Shown here one piece after another: positions 1 through 9,440 of a stretch of DNA of 64,000 bases. Below the pieces are notes generated by a model that saw only the letters and a program-made list of their open reading frames with translations, did not search any database and had not been told where the DNA came from. Both the position numbers and the translations under genes were made by a program. The stretch's first letter is position 1. Every line of letters begins with the position of its first letter. The DNA lies in contig DASTCX010000018.1 in the NCBI GenBank assembly GCA_035710745.1, positions 10,001 through 74,000 of the forward strand, written 5' to 3'. The DNA is from Candidatus Eremiobacteraceae bacterium (GTDB lineage: Bacteria > Vulcanimicrobiota > Vulcanimicrobiia > Eremiobacterales > Eremiobacteraceae).

Positions 1-1
1 C

Positions 2-625
2 CCGGTCATGCCGCATCAGTATCTGAGGGAGACGCCAGTCGAGCCGCCGCGTCCGAAGAAGGCGAGCGTTCCCAAGAAGAAGACCGCGAGTCGCACGGTT
101 TCTATTCCGGTCCGCGGTGGTCAGACCGCGGCGGTCGACCGTAAAGGTCGACCGCTCCATGGTGACGTCGCGAAGGGTCGATCGGCGAACGCGGTCGACG
201 TCGAACCTCGCAAGAACGAGAAGGCGCGCGAGCTTGTCGCGACCGCCATCAAACACGCACGCGCCGGGAAACTCGACGCCGCCGAGCGTTCGGCGGTCGC
301 GGCGATCGCCGCAGATTCGCTCGATCCCGAGCCGCACGTGCTGTATGCCGCCCTGCTCATGGCGCGCAACTCGCTCAAGGAAGCCGAAACCGAACTGCGC
401 CGAGCGCTCTTCCTCGATCCGGTCTTCGTGCCGGCGCTCTGGCAGATCGGCAACCTCTACGGAATCACCGAGCGCAAGCGCCAAGCCGCGTTCGCGTTCG
501 CGCGCGCGCTGACGCAGCTCGAAGGTCTGCCGCCCGAAACCGAAGCGCTGCCGTTCGACAACCTCTCCGTGGGCGAGCTGACGACGCTTTTGCGCGCCGA
601 GCTCGGCGAGCGGGCGGAGGCATAG
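2..625 (+). CDS. cheR: CheR-type methyltransferase, C-terminal TPR part (5' truncated by window)
   Basis: The frame is open at the window edge, so this is the 3' end of a longer gene; the Met at position 8 is probably internal. The first ~70 residues are a basic Pro/Lys/Arg-rich linker. Residues ~70-185 hold helical TPR-like repeats (LYAALLMARNSLKEAETELR and LWQIGNLYGITERKRQAAFA). A chemotaxis methyltransferase with a C-terminal TPR module (WspC/FrzF type) is the usual gene at this place, directly before cheW, mcp, cheA and cheB. The methyltransferase domain itself lies outside the window, so the name rests on tail type and context. A 35-bp R1 repeat (124-158) is translated in frame inside the linker. 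It ends 3 nt before the next start codon, so it is probably co-transcribed. Confidence 0.68.
   Translation, partial: PVMPHQYLRETPVEPPRPKKASVPKKKTASRTVSIPVRGGQTAAVDRKGRPLHGDVAKGRSANAVDVEPRKNEKARELVATAIKHARAGKLDAAERSAVAAIAADSLDPEPHVLYAALLMARNSLKEAETELRRALFLDPVFVPALWQIGNLYGITERKRQAAFAFARALTQLEGLPPETEALPFDNLSVGELTTLLRAELGERAEA
124..158 (+). repeat. R1 palindromic repeat inside the cheR-TPR reading frame
   Basis: This is a full copy of the R1 family in plus orientation (GACCGCG at the left end, GACCGCTCC at the right). The stem reads GCGGTCGACC against GGTCGACCGC, with loop GTAAA. It is read in frame as part of the linker (TAAVDRKGRPL) and does not interrupt translation. Confidence 0.85.
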
Positions 626-628
626 ACG

Positions 629-1645
629 ATGAACGCTGCCTGGCACGCGCAAACGACATCGGCTTCGAGCCTCACGCAGTCGCATCTGCTCGCGCGCGTC
701 GACCGCTTCGATCTCGCATTCCCGGTCGAGCGCATCATCTCGGTCCACGAAGCGCCGCTCGTCTTCACAGTGCCCGGCAAGCAGCCCGGCATCCTCGGCG
801 CGGTCAAGGTCCGCGGTGAAGCGATCCCGGTCGCGGACGTACGGCGCAGCTTACGGATCGCATCGAAACAAGTCGAGCACGACGATCGGCTCATCATCAT
901 CCGCAGCGCGGGCGATCGCCACGTCGGCGTCATCGTCGATCGTGTGCTCACGCTCGTCGACGTCCCCGAAGGCGTTCTCCAAGGTCCGGATCCGCTGTTC
1001 GGCGACGCGCAGATCAACGGCAACATCATCACCGGCATCGCCGCCGCGCCCGATCTGTGCGCGGTCGTCGATCCCGACGGTCTCCTCGTCCCCGACTCGT
1101 GGGATGACGATGCCGATACCGCCGCGGTTCTCGCCGCCGAGATCAAGCCAGACGATCCGCTCGCGAACCGCACTCGTACGCTCGCCGAAACGGTCATCGC
1201 GATCGAAAAGTCCGGCACCGACGCCGCGGTCTTCACTCTTTGCGGACAGCGCTACGCCGTGCCGATCGGCAGCGTTATCGAATTCTTCAGCGATGCGACG
1301 TACTCGCAGCTCCCGTTCTCATCGGCGTCGATGGCCGCGCTGGTCAACCGGCGCGGCGAAGCGCTTCCACTATATGATGTACGGCCGCTGCTCGGGCTGC
1401 GCGGCGACGCGCTCTCGAGCACGGTCGACGGCGTCGTCCTCGGCGGCAACGGCTATCGCGTCGCGATCGCCGTCGACGCGTTCGAGGGTCTTGAAGTGTT
1501 GGCCACCGCGGCTGCATCGAGCACGCGGCCGGGCCGTTATTGCGTCTCCATCCACGCCAGCGAGCGTGGAGCCATACAACTCCTCGACGTCGCGGCGCTG
1601 ACCGCGGCGCCGCAGCTCAACCTGTCAGGTGAGGGACCCATATGA
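629..1645 (+). CDS. cheW: CheW scaffold protein with two CheW domains
   Basis: CheW proteins couple chemoreceptors to the kinase CheA. This 338-residue protein is about twice the usual CheW length and holds two CheW-like SH3-type modules, roughly residues 18-150 and 190-335. The first has [19 protein letters not shown] and the second [19 protein letters not shown], each the typical 'G.x.RG.xxPxxDxR' strand-loop. The ATG at 629 directly follows the cheR stop. The last four bases (ATGA) overlap the next start, so CheW and the MCP are translationally coupled. In Wsp-type systems two separate CheW proteins occur; here the two domains share one chain. Cytoplasmic. Confidence 0.9.
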   Translation: MNAAWHAQTTSASSLTQSHLLARVDRFDLAFPVERIISVHEAPLVFTVPGKQPGILGAVKVRGEAIPVADVRRSLRIASKQVEHDDRLIIIRSAGDRHVGVIVDRVLTLVDVPEGVLQGPDPLFGDAQINGNIITGIAAAPDLCAVVDPDGLLVPDSWDDDADTAAVLAAEIKPDDPLANRTRTLAETVIAIEKSGTDAAVFTLCGQRYAVPIGSVIEFFSDATYSQLPFSSASMAALVNRRGEALPLYDVRPLLGLRGDALSSTVDGVVLGGNGYRVAIAVDAFEGLEVLATAAASSTRPGRYCVSIHASERGAIQLLDVAALTAAPQLNLSGEGPI

Positions 1646-3282
1646 TCCAGCAACTGCTTGCCGTCCAACAGCAAACGCTGCGCGGCAAATTGCTTCGCAT
1701 CCTCGGCGTCGTGCTGCTCGTCGTCGCGGCGCAGATCGCGCTCGCGTTCGCGCTGCCGCGGATGATCTTCGACCGCGAGTCGGACATCATCTCGGGCATC
1801 CAGCCGATCTCCGATGCGGCTGCGAACGTCCGGCTCGACGTCCTCTCGATGATCGGCGGCACCGCGCAGTGGGGCCTGTCGAACAGGACCGAAGATCTGT
1901 CGCTGTACAACGACGGCTCGACGAGCTTGCCGAAGGACATGGCGAACCTGTCGCGACTCGGCGATCAACAGCCGACGAACGTCAAGAACGCCGTGACGAA
2001 GCTGACCGAAGCGGCGCAGGACGAGTCGCAAGTCGTCCAGTCGATCGTCTCCCAGGCGCAAGACGGCACGACCGACATCCGCAAGGCTGTCGCGGGCGGC
2101 TTTGCCGAGGAACGCGACAAGATGGGCCGCTTCATCCAAGCGCAGCAAGCGCTTCAGGGCGCGCTCGATGACGAACGTGCGCAAGACGAGCGCAACGTCA
2201 CGGAGCTGCTGTGGGTGCTCATCGGATCGCTCGTCTTGACGGCTGTGCTCGCGCTCCTCATCGCGGTCTTCCTCGCCGGCGGCACGATCCGCGCGGTGAG
2301 CGATGCCGCGGTGCTTCTCTCGAACACGGCCGGATTGATCGCATCGGGCGACTTCACGAGCCGCGTCGAGTTGAAGACCGAAGACGAGTTCGAAGCGCTC
2401 GGCGAGGCGGTGAACAACATGGTCGAGCGGCTCGGCGCGTCGCTGCAGCAAGTGCAGACGGCCGTGAACGAATCGACCGTCGCCGTCATGCAGATCGCGA
2501 CGACCGCCCAAGAACAAGAGCGCATGGCGACCCAGCAGTCCGTCGCCATGAGCGAGATCTCGCAGACGATCCAAGAGCTCAACTCGGCATCGCAGAACAC
2601 CGCGACGCAGGCCGAGTCGGTCTCGTTCAAATCGCAAGAGAGCGCCGAGATCGCGCGGCGCGGCCGCGCCGACGTCGAGACGAACGTCTCGATGATGCTG
2701 GCGCTACGCGACCGGTTCCGTCAGACGTCGGACCGCATCGCGCATCTCTCCGAGCAGATCGCGCAGATCGGCACGATCACGCGCACCGTCGCCGACTTCG
2801 CGGCTCAGACCAACCTCCTCGCGCTCAACGCAGCCGTCGAAGCCGCGCGCGCGGGCGAGCAAGGTCGCGGCTTCGCGGTCGTCGCGGCCGAGATCCGCAA
2901 GCTCGCCGACCAATCGAAGACGGCGACCGAGCGCATCGACGCGCTCACTCGCGAAGTGCAGCGCGCTTCGGACGAGTCGGTCATGGCGATGATCGAAGGC
3001 AGCCGCAACGTCGACGAGAACGCGACGCACGCGGCGCAGACCGGCCAAGCGATCGCCGAGATCATCGAGACGCTCCAGCATACGGTCGACTCGATGCAAG
3101 AGATCGCGCTCGCGGCCAAACAGCAATCGCACGGCATCGAGCAGGTCACCCAGAGCATCACGTCGATCAACGCCGCGATGCGCGACACCGTGTCTGCGAC
3201 GGCGCAGACGCAGGAGGCGACTTCACGGCTCAACGATCTGGCCCTCGGCCTCAAACATCTCGTGGCGGCGTATCGGATCTAA
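1642..3282 (+). CDS. Methyl-accepting chemotaxis protein
   Basis: A transmembrane chemoreceptor that controls the CheA encoded next door. TM1 is near residues 16-37 ([19 protein letters not shown]). A ~150-residue extracytoplasmic helical region follows, consistent with a four-helix-bundle sensor. TM2 is near 190-215, then a HAMP linker (~215-270) and a methyl-accepting coiled coil. The signalling tip is well conserved ([20 protein letters not shown], then [20 protein letters not shown]). At 546 aa it is normal length for the class. The start ATG overlaps the cheW stop. There is no C-terminal pentapeptide tether for CheR, which fits a dedicated CheR-TPR. The ligand cannot be read from the sequence. 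Confidence 0.93.
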   Translation: MIQQLLAVQQQTLRGKLLRILGVVLLVVAAQIALAFALPRMIFDRESDIISGIQPISDAAANVRLDVLSMIGGTAQWGLSNRTEDLSLYNDGSTSLPKDMANLSRLGDQQPTNVKNAVTKLTEAAQDESQVVQSIVSQAQDGTTDIRKAVAGGFAEERDKMGRFIQAQQALQGALDDERAQDERNVTELLWVLIGSLVLTAVLALLIAVFLAGGTIRAVSDAAVLLSNTAGLIASGDFTSRVELKTEDEFEALGEAVNNMVERLGASLQQVQTAVNESTVAVMQIATTAQEQERMATQQSVAMSEISQTIQELNSASQNTATQAESVSFKSQESAEIARRGRADVETNVSMMLALRDRFRQTSDRIAHLSEQIAQIGTITRTVADFAAQTNLLALNAAVEAARAGEQGRGFAVVAAEIRKLADQSKTATERIDALTREVQRASDESVMAMIEGSRNVDENATHAAQTGQAIAEIIETLQHTVDSMQEIALAAKQQSHGIEQVTQSITSINAAMRDTVSATAQTQEATSRLNDLALGLKHLVAAYRI

Positions 3283-3288
3283 GCGTAC

Positions 3289-5505
3289 ATGGAACTCTCG
3301 CCGGCCGAGCTGGCCGAGCTGCAAACCGTCTTCAAGGCTGAGTGCGACGAGCATCTGTCGGCCTTGAACGATTTGCTCATGAGCCTCGAGCGCCGTCCAG
3401 ACGACGCGGAGTCGCTCAACGAGACGTTCCGCCGCGTCCACTCCGTCAAGGGTGCGGCGCGGATGGTCGGTCTGGCGGGCATCGAAGCGATCGCGCACGC
3501 ACTAGAGACGATGCTCGCTCCGGTCCGCGACGGGAAGCGCAAGCTCGAACGTCGCGAGCTCGACATGCTCTTCGAGGGCACGGACGCGATCACGGTCTTC
3601 ATGTCGACGGCCTCAGGGACGTCTACCGAGGATCCGAAGGTCCGCGAATTGCTCGCGAAGATGGCGCCGGCCAACGGACACTCGAACGGTGCGTCGACAA
3701 AGCCTGCGAGCGAATCAAAGGCCGACACGCCGGTTCCCACTGCATCGCCTGAGGGCCCGAAATCGACGCCCGCCTCCGCGATCGAACTCGCCGTCGAGAA
3801 CGTCGCCGGCGGTGAGATGGTGCGCATCCCGGCGGACAAGATCGACAAGCTCATCGCGCTGCGCGGCGAGCTCGTCCGCGCGCTCACCGTCGAAGAAGAC
3901 GAGCTGAAGAGTCTCTCGGCGCTCGTCGACTCGGCGCTCGAAGACATCGAAGAGGCTCGGCGCAAAGCGATCGGTGACGCGGCACAGATGAACGATGCGA
4001 CGACGTCCGAATTGCGCCGCCGCCGCGAACAGCTGCGCACCGCGCTCTCGCGCATGGCCGAGCGCAACGCGCGCCGCACGAGCGGACTCGAGGAACTGCG
4101 CGACAGTCTCGCCGATCTGCGCATGCTTCCCGCCGGAACGATACTGCAGGGCATGCACCGCATCGTCCGCGACGTCGCGCTCAATCAAAGTAAAGAAGCC
4201 GATCTGACGATCGCCGGCGGCGACGTACCGATCGACAAGGTCATCCTCGACGCGCTCAAAGAGCCGCTCATCCATCTCGTCCGCAACGCGGTCGCGCACG
4301 GCCTCGAGTCATCGGACGTCCGCGCCGCCAACGGTAAGCCGCGATCGGGCAACGTCCGCATCTCCGTCAGCACCGGCACCTCGAGTGCCACGATCACCGT
4401 CGAAGACGACGGCGGCGGCATCGACTTCGAGCGCGTCCGCGACTCGGCGATCGCCAACAATTTCGCGACGACCGTCGAAGCGGAGCAGATGACCGAGGCG
4501 AAGCTCGTCTCGCTGTTGTTCAAGCCCGGTTTCTCGACGGCGCGCTCGGCCGACCAATTCTCCGGCCGCGGTGTCGGGCTCGACGTCGTCGCCGACCGCA
4601 TCGCGCAACTGCACGGCAGCTACACGGTCGAGAGCGTGCTCGGCAAGGGCATGCGGGTCTCGCTGCGCGTGCCGGTCAGCTTGCTCACGTCGTCCGTCTT
4701 GACGGTCAAAGCGGGCACGCATGAGGTCTGCTTGCGCCAGACCGAGATCCGCGAAGCCGTGCTGCTCAAGCCCGAGGACGTCGTCAACGTCGACGGCCGG
4801 ATCAACGCGACGGTCCGCGGCGAGGTCATGCCGGTCGTGCCGCTCGCATCGATCGCAGGCGGCGACAACGAGGTCTTCTTCACGCACGACGGCGTCAAGC
4901 CGGCGATCGTCATCGAATTCGGCGAACGCGCGGCGGCGCTGGTCGTCGACTCGCTCGAAGGCGTCTCGGACGTCATCGTCAAGCCGCTTCCGAAACCGCT
5001 CGGTCAGCTCGCGGGCATCGCCGGTTGTGCCATCCTTGGGAACGGCATCCCGCTGTGCGTTCTCGACGGCGAGCATATCGTCGTGTCGGCGCACGATCGC
5101 GGCTCGCGCGGCGCGGTCGTCCATCAGAAGCAGACGGTGAAGCGCAGTCTCTTGATCGCCGACGACTCGCTGACGACGCGCACCCTGCTTCGAAACATCA
5201 TGCTGAGCGCGGGGTATGACGTCGAGACGGCTGTCGACGGCGTCGATGCCTGGAACAAGGCGCAGCAACGCAAGTTCGACTGCATCATGAGCGATATCGA
5301 GATGCCGAACATGAACGGCTGGGAGTTCTGCGCGCGCGTGAAGCGCGACGGCAGGCTCGCCGACACGCCGCTCGTCCTCATCACGTCGCTGTCTCGCGAC
5401 GAAGAGCGCCGCCGCGGCCTCGAGCTCGGCGCCGACGCCTATATAGTGAAAGGATTGTTCAACGAGACGCAGCTCCTGGAGACCGTGGAGCGCCTTGTCG
5501 CGTGA
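3289..5505 (+). CDS. cheA: Hybrid chemotaxis histidine kinase CheA with C-terminal receiver
   Basis: The kinase passes phosphate from ATP to response regulators. The domains in order are: an HPt domain with the phosphorylated His at residue 51 (RRVHSVKGAARM); a low-complexity linker (~120-165); the dimerisation region; a HATPase domain with N-box LIHLVRNAVAHGLE, G1 box VEDDGGGIDFERV and G2 FSGRGVGLDVV; a CheW-like regulatory domain; and a receiver domain (~615-738) with acceptor Asp669 (IMSDIEMPNMNG). The CheA-REC arrangement is known from FrzE and WspE. No clear P2 domain is visible. The gene follows the MCP stop by 6 nt, and its TGA overlaps the GTG start of cheB. Confidence 0.95.
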   Translation: MELSPAELAELQTVFKAECDEHLSALNDLLMSLERRPDDAESLNETFRRVHSVKGAARMVGLAGIEAIAHALETMLAPVRDGKRKLERRELDMLFEGTDAITVFMSTASGTSTEDPKVRELLAKMAPANGHSNGASTKPASESKADTPVPTASPEGPKSTPASAIELAVENVAGGEMVRIPADKIDKLIALRGELVRALTVEEDELKSLSALVDSALEDIEEARRKAIGDAAQMNDATTSELRRRREQLRTALSRMAERNARRTSGLEELRDSLADLRMLPAGTILQGMHRIVRDVALNQSKEADLTIAGGDVPIDKVILDALKEPLIHLVRNAVAHGLESSDVRAANGKPRSGNVRISVSTGTSSATITVEDDGGGIDFERVRDSAIANNFATTVEAEQMTEAKLVSLLFKPGFSTARSADQFSGRGVGLDVVADRIAQLHGSYTVESVLGKGMRVSLRVPVSLLTSSVLTVKAGTHEVCLRQTEIREAVLLKPEDVVNVDGRINATVRGEVMPVVPLASIAGGDNEVFFTHDGVKPAIVIEFGERAAALVVDSLEGVSDVIVKPLPKPLGQLAGIAGCAILGNGIPLCVLDGEHIVVSAHDRGSRGAVVHQKQTVKRSLLIADDSLTTRTLLRNIMLSAGYDVETAVDGVDAWNKAQQRKFDCIMSDIEMPNMNGWEFCARVKRDGRLADTPLVLITSLSRDEERRRGLELGADAYIVKGLFNETQLLETVERLVA

Positions 5506-6554
5506 GCAAAGCTCGTTGGGCCCGCGTGCTCATCGTCGAGGACTCGCCGACCGCCGGCCGAGTGCTCTCCGAAGGCATCAGCCGCGATAGCCGCCTGGCC
5601 GTCGCCGGCGTCGCGAGAACCGCCAAAGACGCGATGTCGATGGCGAGCCTGCTCAAGCCCGATGTCATGACGCTCGATCTCATGCTGCCCGATCAGAATG
5701 GGCTCGCCATCATCCGCAATATCACCGAGCACGCGAACCTGCCGATCATAGTCGTCACGTCGCTGCCGGCCGAGGGCGCCGATTCACTACCCTTCCAAGC
5801 GCTCGAGGCCGGCGCGACTGACGTCGTCGCCAAACCCAATGGCGATGCGGCGTCACTTCGGCGGTTCTTCGACGACCTCAACGAGCGGCTCGCATCGATC
5901 GCGGTCACGCGATCGGTACCGACGCACGCACCGATCGCGCTCGCGCGGCCGATCCCGATGGCGCCCGAGGCGCACCTCGATTGCGTCGTCGTCGGCGCGT
6001 CGACCGGCGGACCGCCGGCGATCGTCGACTTCCTCCGCGGGCTCGGTGAGAGCTTCCCGGCTCCGGTCGTCATCGTCCAACATATCGCGGCGCCCTTCGT
6101 CGACGGCCTCGTCCGCTGGCTCGACAAGGAGACGCCGATGTGGATCTCGTTGGCGGATGACGGCGTTCGGCCGCAGCCGCATCATGCGTATCTCGCACCG
6201 GCAGGCTGCGACGTCACGTTCGCTCCGAGCGGTCGGCTTATAGTCAAGAAGGCATCGAACGACCGCAAGGGGATCGCGCCGTCGGCGGACGCGCTGTTCG
6301 AGTCCGCAGCCGAGACGTACCGTTCGCGCTGCGCGGGCGTGCTGCTGACCGGCATGGGTAGGGATGGGGCGGTCGGTCTCTTGAAGATGCGCAGCAGACG
6401 TGCGCATACGTTCGCTCAAGACGAACGGAGTTGCGTCGTTTTCGGGATGCCCGCTGCGGCCGGCAGATTGGGAGCGGTTGAGATGTTCGCCGAACCGAAG
6501 GTTATAGCATCACGTCTGCGAAGGCTCGTCGCGAAAAGCGAAAGGATGGCCTGA
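5502..6554 (+). CDS. cheB: Chemotaxis response regulator protein-glutamate methylesterase CheB
   Basis: Demethylates and deamidates receptor glutamates to reset adaptation, opposing CheR. The N-terminal receiver has acidic pocket residues E13/D14 and acceptor D59. The C-terminal esterase carries the catalytic triad: Ser167 (GASTGGPPAI), His194 (IVQHIAAPFVDG) and an Asp in LLTGMGRDGAVGLLKM. At 350 aa it is standard length. The start is GTG at 5502, overlapping the cheA stop (GTGA); no better start exists downstream. The stop overlaps the next ATG. Confidence 0.94.
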   Translation: MSKARWARVLIVEDSPTAGRVLSEGISRDSRLAVAGVARTAKDAMSMASLLKPDVMTLDLMLPDQNGLAIIRNITEHANLPIIVVTSLPAEGADSLPFQALEAGATDVVAKPNGDAASLRRFFDDLNERLASIAVTRSVPTHAPIALARPIPMAPEAHLDCVVVGASTGGPPAIVDFLRGLGESFPAPVVIVQHIAAPFVDGLVRWLDKETPMWISLADDGVRPQPHHAYLAPAGCDVTFAPSGRLIVKKASNDRKGIAPSADALFESAAETYRSRCAGVLLTGMGRDGAVGLLKMRSRRAHTFAQDERSCVVFGMPAAAGRLGAVEMFAEPKVIASRLRRLVAKSERMA

Positions 6555-6952
6555 TGAGCAAGACCGTCTTGCTGGTCGACGACAGCGTCACGCAGAGCTT
6601 CGCTCTGAAGTTGGCGCTCGTCCGAGCCGGCTTTCGCGTGCTCACCGCTCCGGACGGGCGTACGGCGCTCAAGACGCTCGCGGCGGAGAAGCCCGACGTC
6701 GTCGTCGCCGACGTCATCATGCCGATGATGGACGGCTACGAGCTCTGCCGTCAGATCAAGGACAACGCCGATTCGGGGAAGACGCCTGTCATCCTGATGA
6801 GCGGCCTCGGTGAGACGCACGACCAATACTGGCGAAAGCACGCCGGCGCCGACCTCTACGTCGCGAAATCCGCGGACGCGAGCCGCCTCGTCAAAGCGGT
6901 CGAAGACCTCCTCGCGGGCAACGTGCCGGACGCGGACGCCTCGGCGAACTAG
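6554..6952 (+). CDS. Single-domain response regulator (CheY/PilH-like)
   Basis: A 132-residue stand-alone receiver domain. Visible conserved residues are D9/D10, acceptor D53 (VVADVIMPMMDG), the switch Ser83 and Lys105. No output domain is present. In the related Wsp operon a GGDEF regulator (WspR) stands at this position; here the output must pass through protein contact or a separate protein. The ATG overlaps the cheB TGA (TGATG), and the gene is followed by a clear terminator, so it closes the operon. Confidence 0.9.
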   Translation: MSKTVLLVDDSVTQSFALKLALVRAGFRVLTAPDGRTALKTLAAEKPDVVVADVIMPMMDGYELCRQIKDNADSGKTPVILMSGLGETHDQYWRKHAGADLYVAKSADASRLVKAVEDLLAGNVPDADASAN

Positions 6953-6977
6953 CCCAGGAAACCAAGCGGACGTCTGA

Positions 6978-7011
6978 GGCGGTCGAGCGCGGCTCGGCCG
7001 TCTTCCTTTTT
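6978..7011 (+). terminator. Rho-independent terminator of the chemosensory operon
   Basis: An 11-bp stem (GGCGGTCGAGC against GCTCGGCCGTC, with two G-U pairs) has loop GCG and is followed by TTCCTTTTT. It lies 25 nt after the response-regulator stop. Confidence 0.8.
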
Positions 7012-7071
7012 GGATGTCGATTGGGCCGCCCTATTTTTGTCCGACGCCGTCGACTTCGGGCATTAATATAA

Positions 7072-7599
7072 ATGATGGTTCGACGGCGCTGGCGCCTCGA
7101 GCCGCCGGCTCTTACGAGTCGTAGCACTTTTTCATTCTTATCGAAAGCGGTGCGACCCGTGAGAAGCTCCGTCTCAATCGATTTCACCGTAGAGCGCAAG
7201 CCGAAGATCGACGCATTGTTCGACGAGCCGACGGACGACGTCGTGTCGATCGCTATCGAGGACTCGCAAGCCGGGCTGAGCCTGAGGATCGCGCGATCCG
7301 ACTTCGAGCGGCTCATCAGCGCCGTCGATTCGCGGCGCAAAGAATACGCCCGGATCAAAGGGCTCTCGCAGCAATCGAAGTTCGTGGCGGACATCCGGCG
7401 AGCTCGGGTCGAGGGGCGCCTGAAAGACCGCTTCTTGCCGAGCGACTTGCGCGAGGCGTGTCCGGGCTGGGCGGACGCCACGTATTCGGCCTTCCCGCCG
7501 CAGTATCGCCGGGGCAATCCCTCGGGCCACGTGCCTTACTTCGAGCAGAACGAAGACGGCACGTATTCGCTGCTCGAAGAATCCGTCGCTTCGATCTAG
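7072..7599 (+). CDS. Protein of unknown function, possible C-terminal winged-helix-like segment
   Basis: I do not recognise the family with certainty. The ATG at 7072 gives 175 aa, but the first ~26 residues are basic and low-complexity; GTG codons at 7150 or 7159 (before SSVSIDFTVERKPKID) are plausible alternative starts. The middle is charged and helical. The C-terminal ~50 residues (FLPSDLREACPGWADATYSA, then a GNPSGHVPYF stretch ending in GTYSL) resemble small winged-helix modules attached to some bacterial nucleases and regulators, but this is a weak resemblance. It stands alone after a terminator and faces recN across an R1/R2 cluster. Confidence 0.6.
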   Translation: MMVRRRWRLEPPALTSRSTFSFLSKAVRPVRSSVSIDFTVERKPKIDALFDEPTDDVVSIAIEDSQAGLSLRIARSDFERLISAVDSRRKEYARIKGLSQQSKFVADIRRARVEGRLKDRFLPSDLREACPGWADATYSAFPPQYRRGNPSGHVPYFEQNEDGTYSLLEESVASI

Positions 7600-7619
7600 A
7601 CGACCGCCCCGATTAGATT

Positions 7620-7715
7620 GGGAGCGGTCGAGATTTATCTCGACCGCCGCGGCCCCGCAGAGATAGTGCTGGGGAGCGGTCGACCTTTACGGTCGACCGC
7701 CGAGCTTCGCTCGGC
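7620..7715 (-). repeat. R1-R1-R2 repeat cluster between convergent genes
   Basis: Two minus-oriented R1 copies lie at 7620-7654 (loop TTTA, stem GCGGTCGAGA) and 7672-7702 (stem GCGGTCGACC). The R2 hairpin GCCGAGCTTCGCTCGGC at 7699-7715 is fused to the second. The recN stop codon falls 4 nt after R2, within the conserved R2 tail (CCTGCTAC here, CCTACTAC elsewhere). The cluster fills the space between two converging genes and could act as a bidirectional terminator. Confidence 0.85.
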
Positions 7716-7718
7716 CTG

Positions 7719-9440
7719 CTACGTCTTTGAAGCCGACCTCACGTCGCGTAGGAGCGCCTCCGCGTGACGAAGCGCTTCCGTACCTTGCTCGTCACCGGAT
7801 AGCATCCGGGCGATCTCGATCCGCAACTCCTCGCGATTGTCGATCATCCGGGCCGCGATCGTGACGCGATCGCGCTTCTTCGCCTTTTCGAGAGCGATAT
7901 GTTCGTCGGCGTGCGCGGCGATCTGCGCGAGGTGCGTCACGCAGAGCACCTGCACGCGACGCGAGAGCGCGGCTATTCGCGCACCTACGGCACGCGCGGC
8001 AACGCCGCCGATCCCGGCATCGATCTCGTCGAGGACGACGATCGGATGCGGGTCGACGTCGGCAAGCGCGACCTTCAGTGCTAGAAGCAGCCTTGAGAGC
8101 TCGCCGCCCGACGCGGCCCGCGCGATCGGCCGCTCCGGCTCGTTCGCATTGAGCGAGGCGTAGAACTCGACCTCATCTGCGCCATCCGGACCGATTCCGT
8201 CAGCCTTCGGGTCCACCGCGCACCTGAACGCAGCGCCGCGCATGTCGAGAGATCCGAGCTCCTCTCCAACTTTCGCGGAGAGCGTCTTCGCGGCGGCGAC
8301 TCGCAGTCTCGTAAGAAGCGAAGCGGCGTGCTCTAGCTCGCGCTCGACATCGGCGAGCGACCGCTCGAGGGCGACGATGTCCTCGTCGCGTCCTTCGATC
8401 CCGCGCGCGGTTTCGGCGTAGCGCTCGCCGGCGGCGACGATCTCCTCGATTGTTCGGCCGTACTTCTTCTGCAGCCGCTCGATGAGCGTCAGACGGTCTT
8501 CAAGCGCATCGATCGCAGCCGGATCGTCTGCGACTTCGTCTGCGCCTGCGGCAACGGCGCTTAGAAGATCGGAAGCGGCGCCTTGAACGCCCTTCGTGCT
8601 TTCGGCGAGTTCGCGCAGCCGAGGGCCGAATTGTGCAATGCTTTCCAACGCGACTGCAGCTCTGCCCAGCGACGCAACCGAACCGATATCTGCGTCGTCG
8701 AGCGCTGCGATCGCGGCGCGCAAAGCGTTGCCGATCTTCGCCGCGTTCGCGAGCATGGCTCGGCGCTCGTGCAGTTCCTCGATCTCGCTGGACCGCAGGC
8801 GCGCCGCGGCGATCTCATCGGCCGCGTAGCGAGCATCTGCGAGGGCTTTGTCCGCTTGAGCCGCCGACATCCGAAGCGCCGACAGCCGACCCACCAGTTC
8901 GACGCGCTTCGCGTAGAGCGACCGGACCGAATCAAGCGCTGTCGTCGCGGGTTCTCCTGCGAACGCATCGAGCGCTTCGCGATGGAGCGCCGGCCGTACG
9001 AGACGCGTGTGCTCGTGCTGGCCGACGACGTCGAGCAGGATGTCGCCGAGTTCGCGCAGCTGAGCGGCTGTCGCGGGCCGGCCGTTGATGCGCGCGCTCG
9101 AGCGCCCCTGCGCTTGCATCTCGCGAGCGATGACGAGCGGCTCGCCCTCGTCCGAAGCGAAGCCGTTGTCGTCCGCCCAACGCCGAGCAACGGCGTTCGG
9201 CTCGACCTCGACATGCACGGTTGCTTTTGCGCTGCCTGCACGCACGACGTCGGCGCCTGCGCGAGCGCCGAACGCGAAGCCGATCGCATCGATGACCATC
9301 GATTTGCCGCTGCCGGTCTCGCCGGTGAAGACGTTGAGGCCAGGTCCGAGGTCGACGGTCGTCCGATCGATGAGGCCGAAGCCTTCGACCGTCAGCGTCC
9401 GCAGGGAACCGTCAGTGCGTCGGACGGCCAACGCTCCCAT
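7719..9440 (-). CDS. recN: DNA repair protein RecN
   Basis: An SMC-like ATPase acting on double-strand breaks. The start is placed at the ATG at 9440 (MGALAVRR); the open frame continues upstream to 9791, but that part is a shadow of nadK. The product is 573 aa, normal for RecN. Walker A is GETGSGKS (residues ~40-48), with a long coiled coil in the middle, and Walker B/D-loop near the C terminus (VVLDEIDAGIGGVAARAVG) followed by VLCVTHLAQIAAHAD. The 5' end overlaps nadK by 29 nt, so the genes are coupled. The tlyA-nadK-recN order matches Firmicutes. No LexA-like box was seen directly in front of it. Confidence 0.95.
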   Translation of the reverse strand: MGALAVRRTDGSLRTLTVEGFGLIDRTTVDLGPGLNVFTGETGSGKSMVIDAIGFAFGARAGADVVRAGSAKATVHVEVEPNAVARRWADDNGFASDEGEPLVIAREMQAQGRSSARINGRPATAAQLRELGDILLDVVGQHEHTRLVRPALHREALDAFAGEPATTALDSVRSLYAKRVELVGRLSALRMSAAQADKALADARYAADEIAAARLRSSEIEELHERRAMLANAAKIGNALRAAIAALDDADIGSVASLGRAAVALESIAQFGPRLRELAESTKGVQGAASDLLSAVAAGADEVADDPAAIDALEDRLTLIERLQKKYGRTIEEIVAAGERYAETARGIEGRDEDIVALERSLADVERELEHAASLLTRLRVAAAKTLSAKVGEELGSLDMRGAAFRCAVDPKADGIGPDGADEVEFYASLNANEPERPIARAASGGELSRLLLALKVALADVDPHPIVVLDEIDAGIGGVAARAVGARIAALSRRVQVLCVTHLAQIAAHADEHIALEKAKKRDRVTIAARMIDNREELRIEIARMLSGDEQGTEALRHAEALLRDVRSASKT

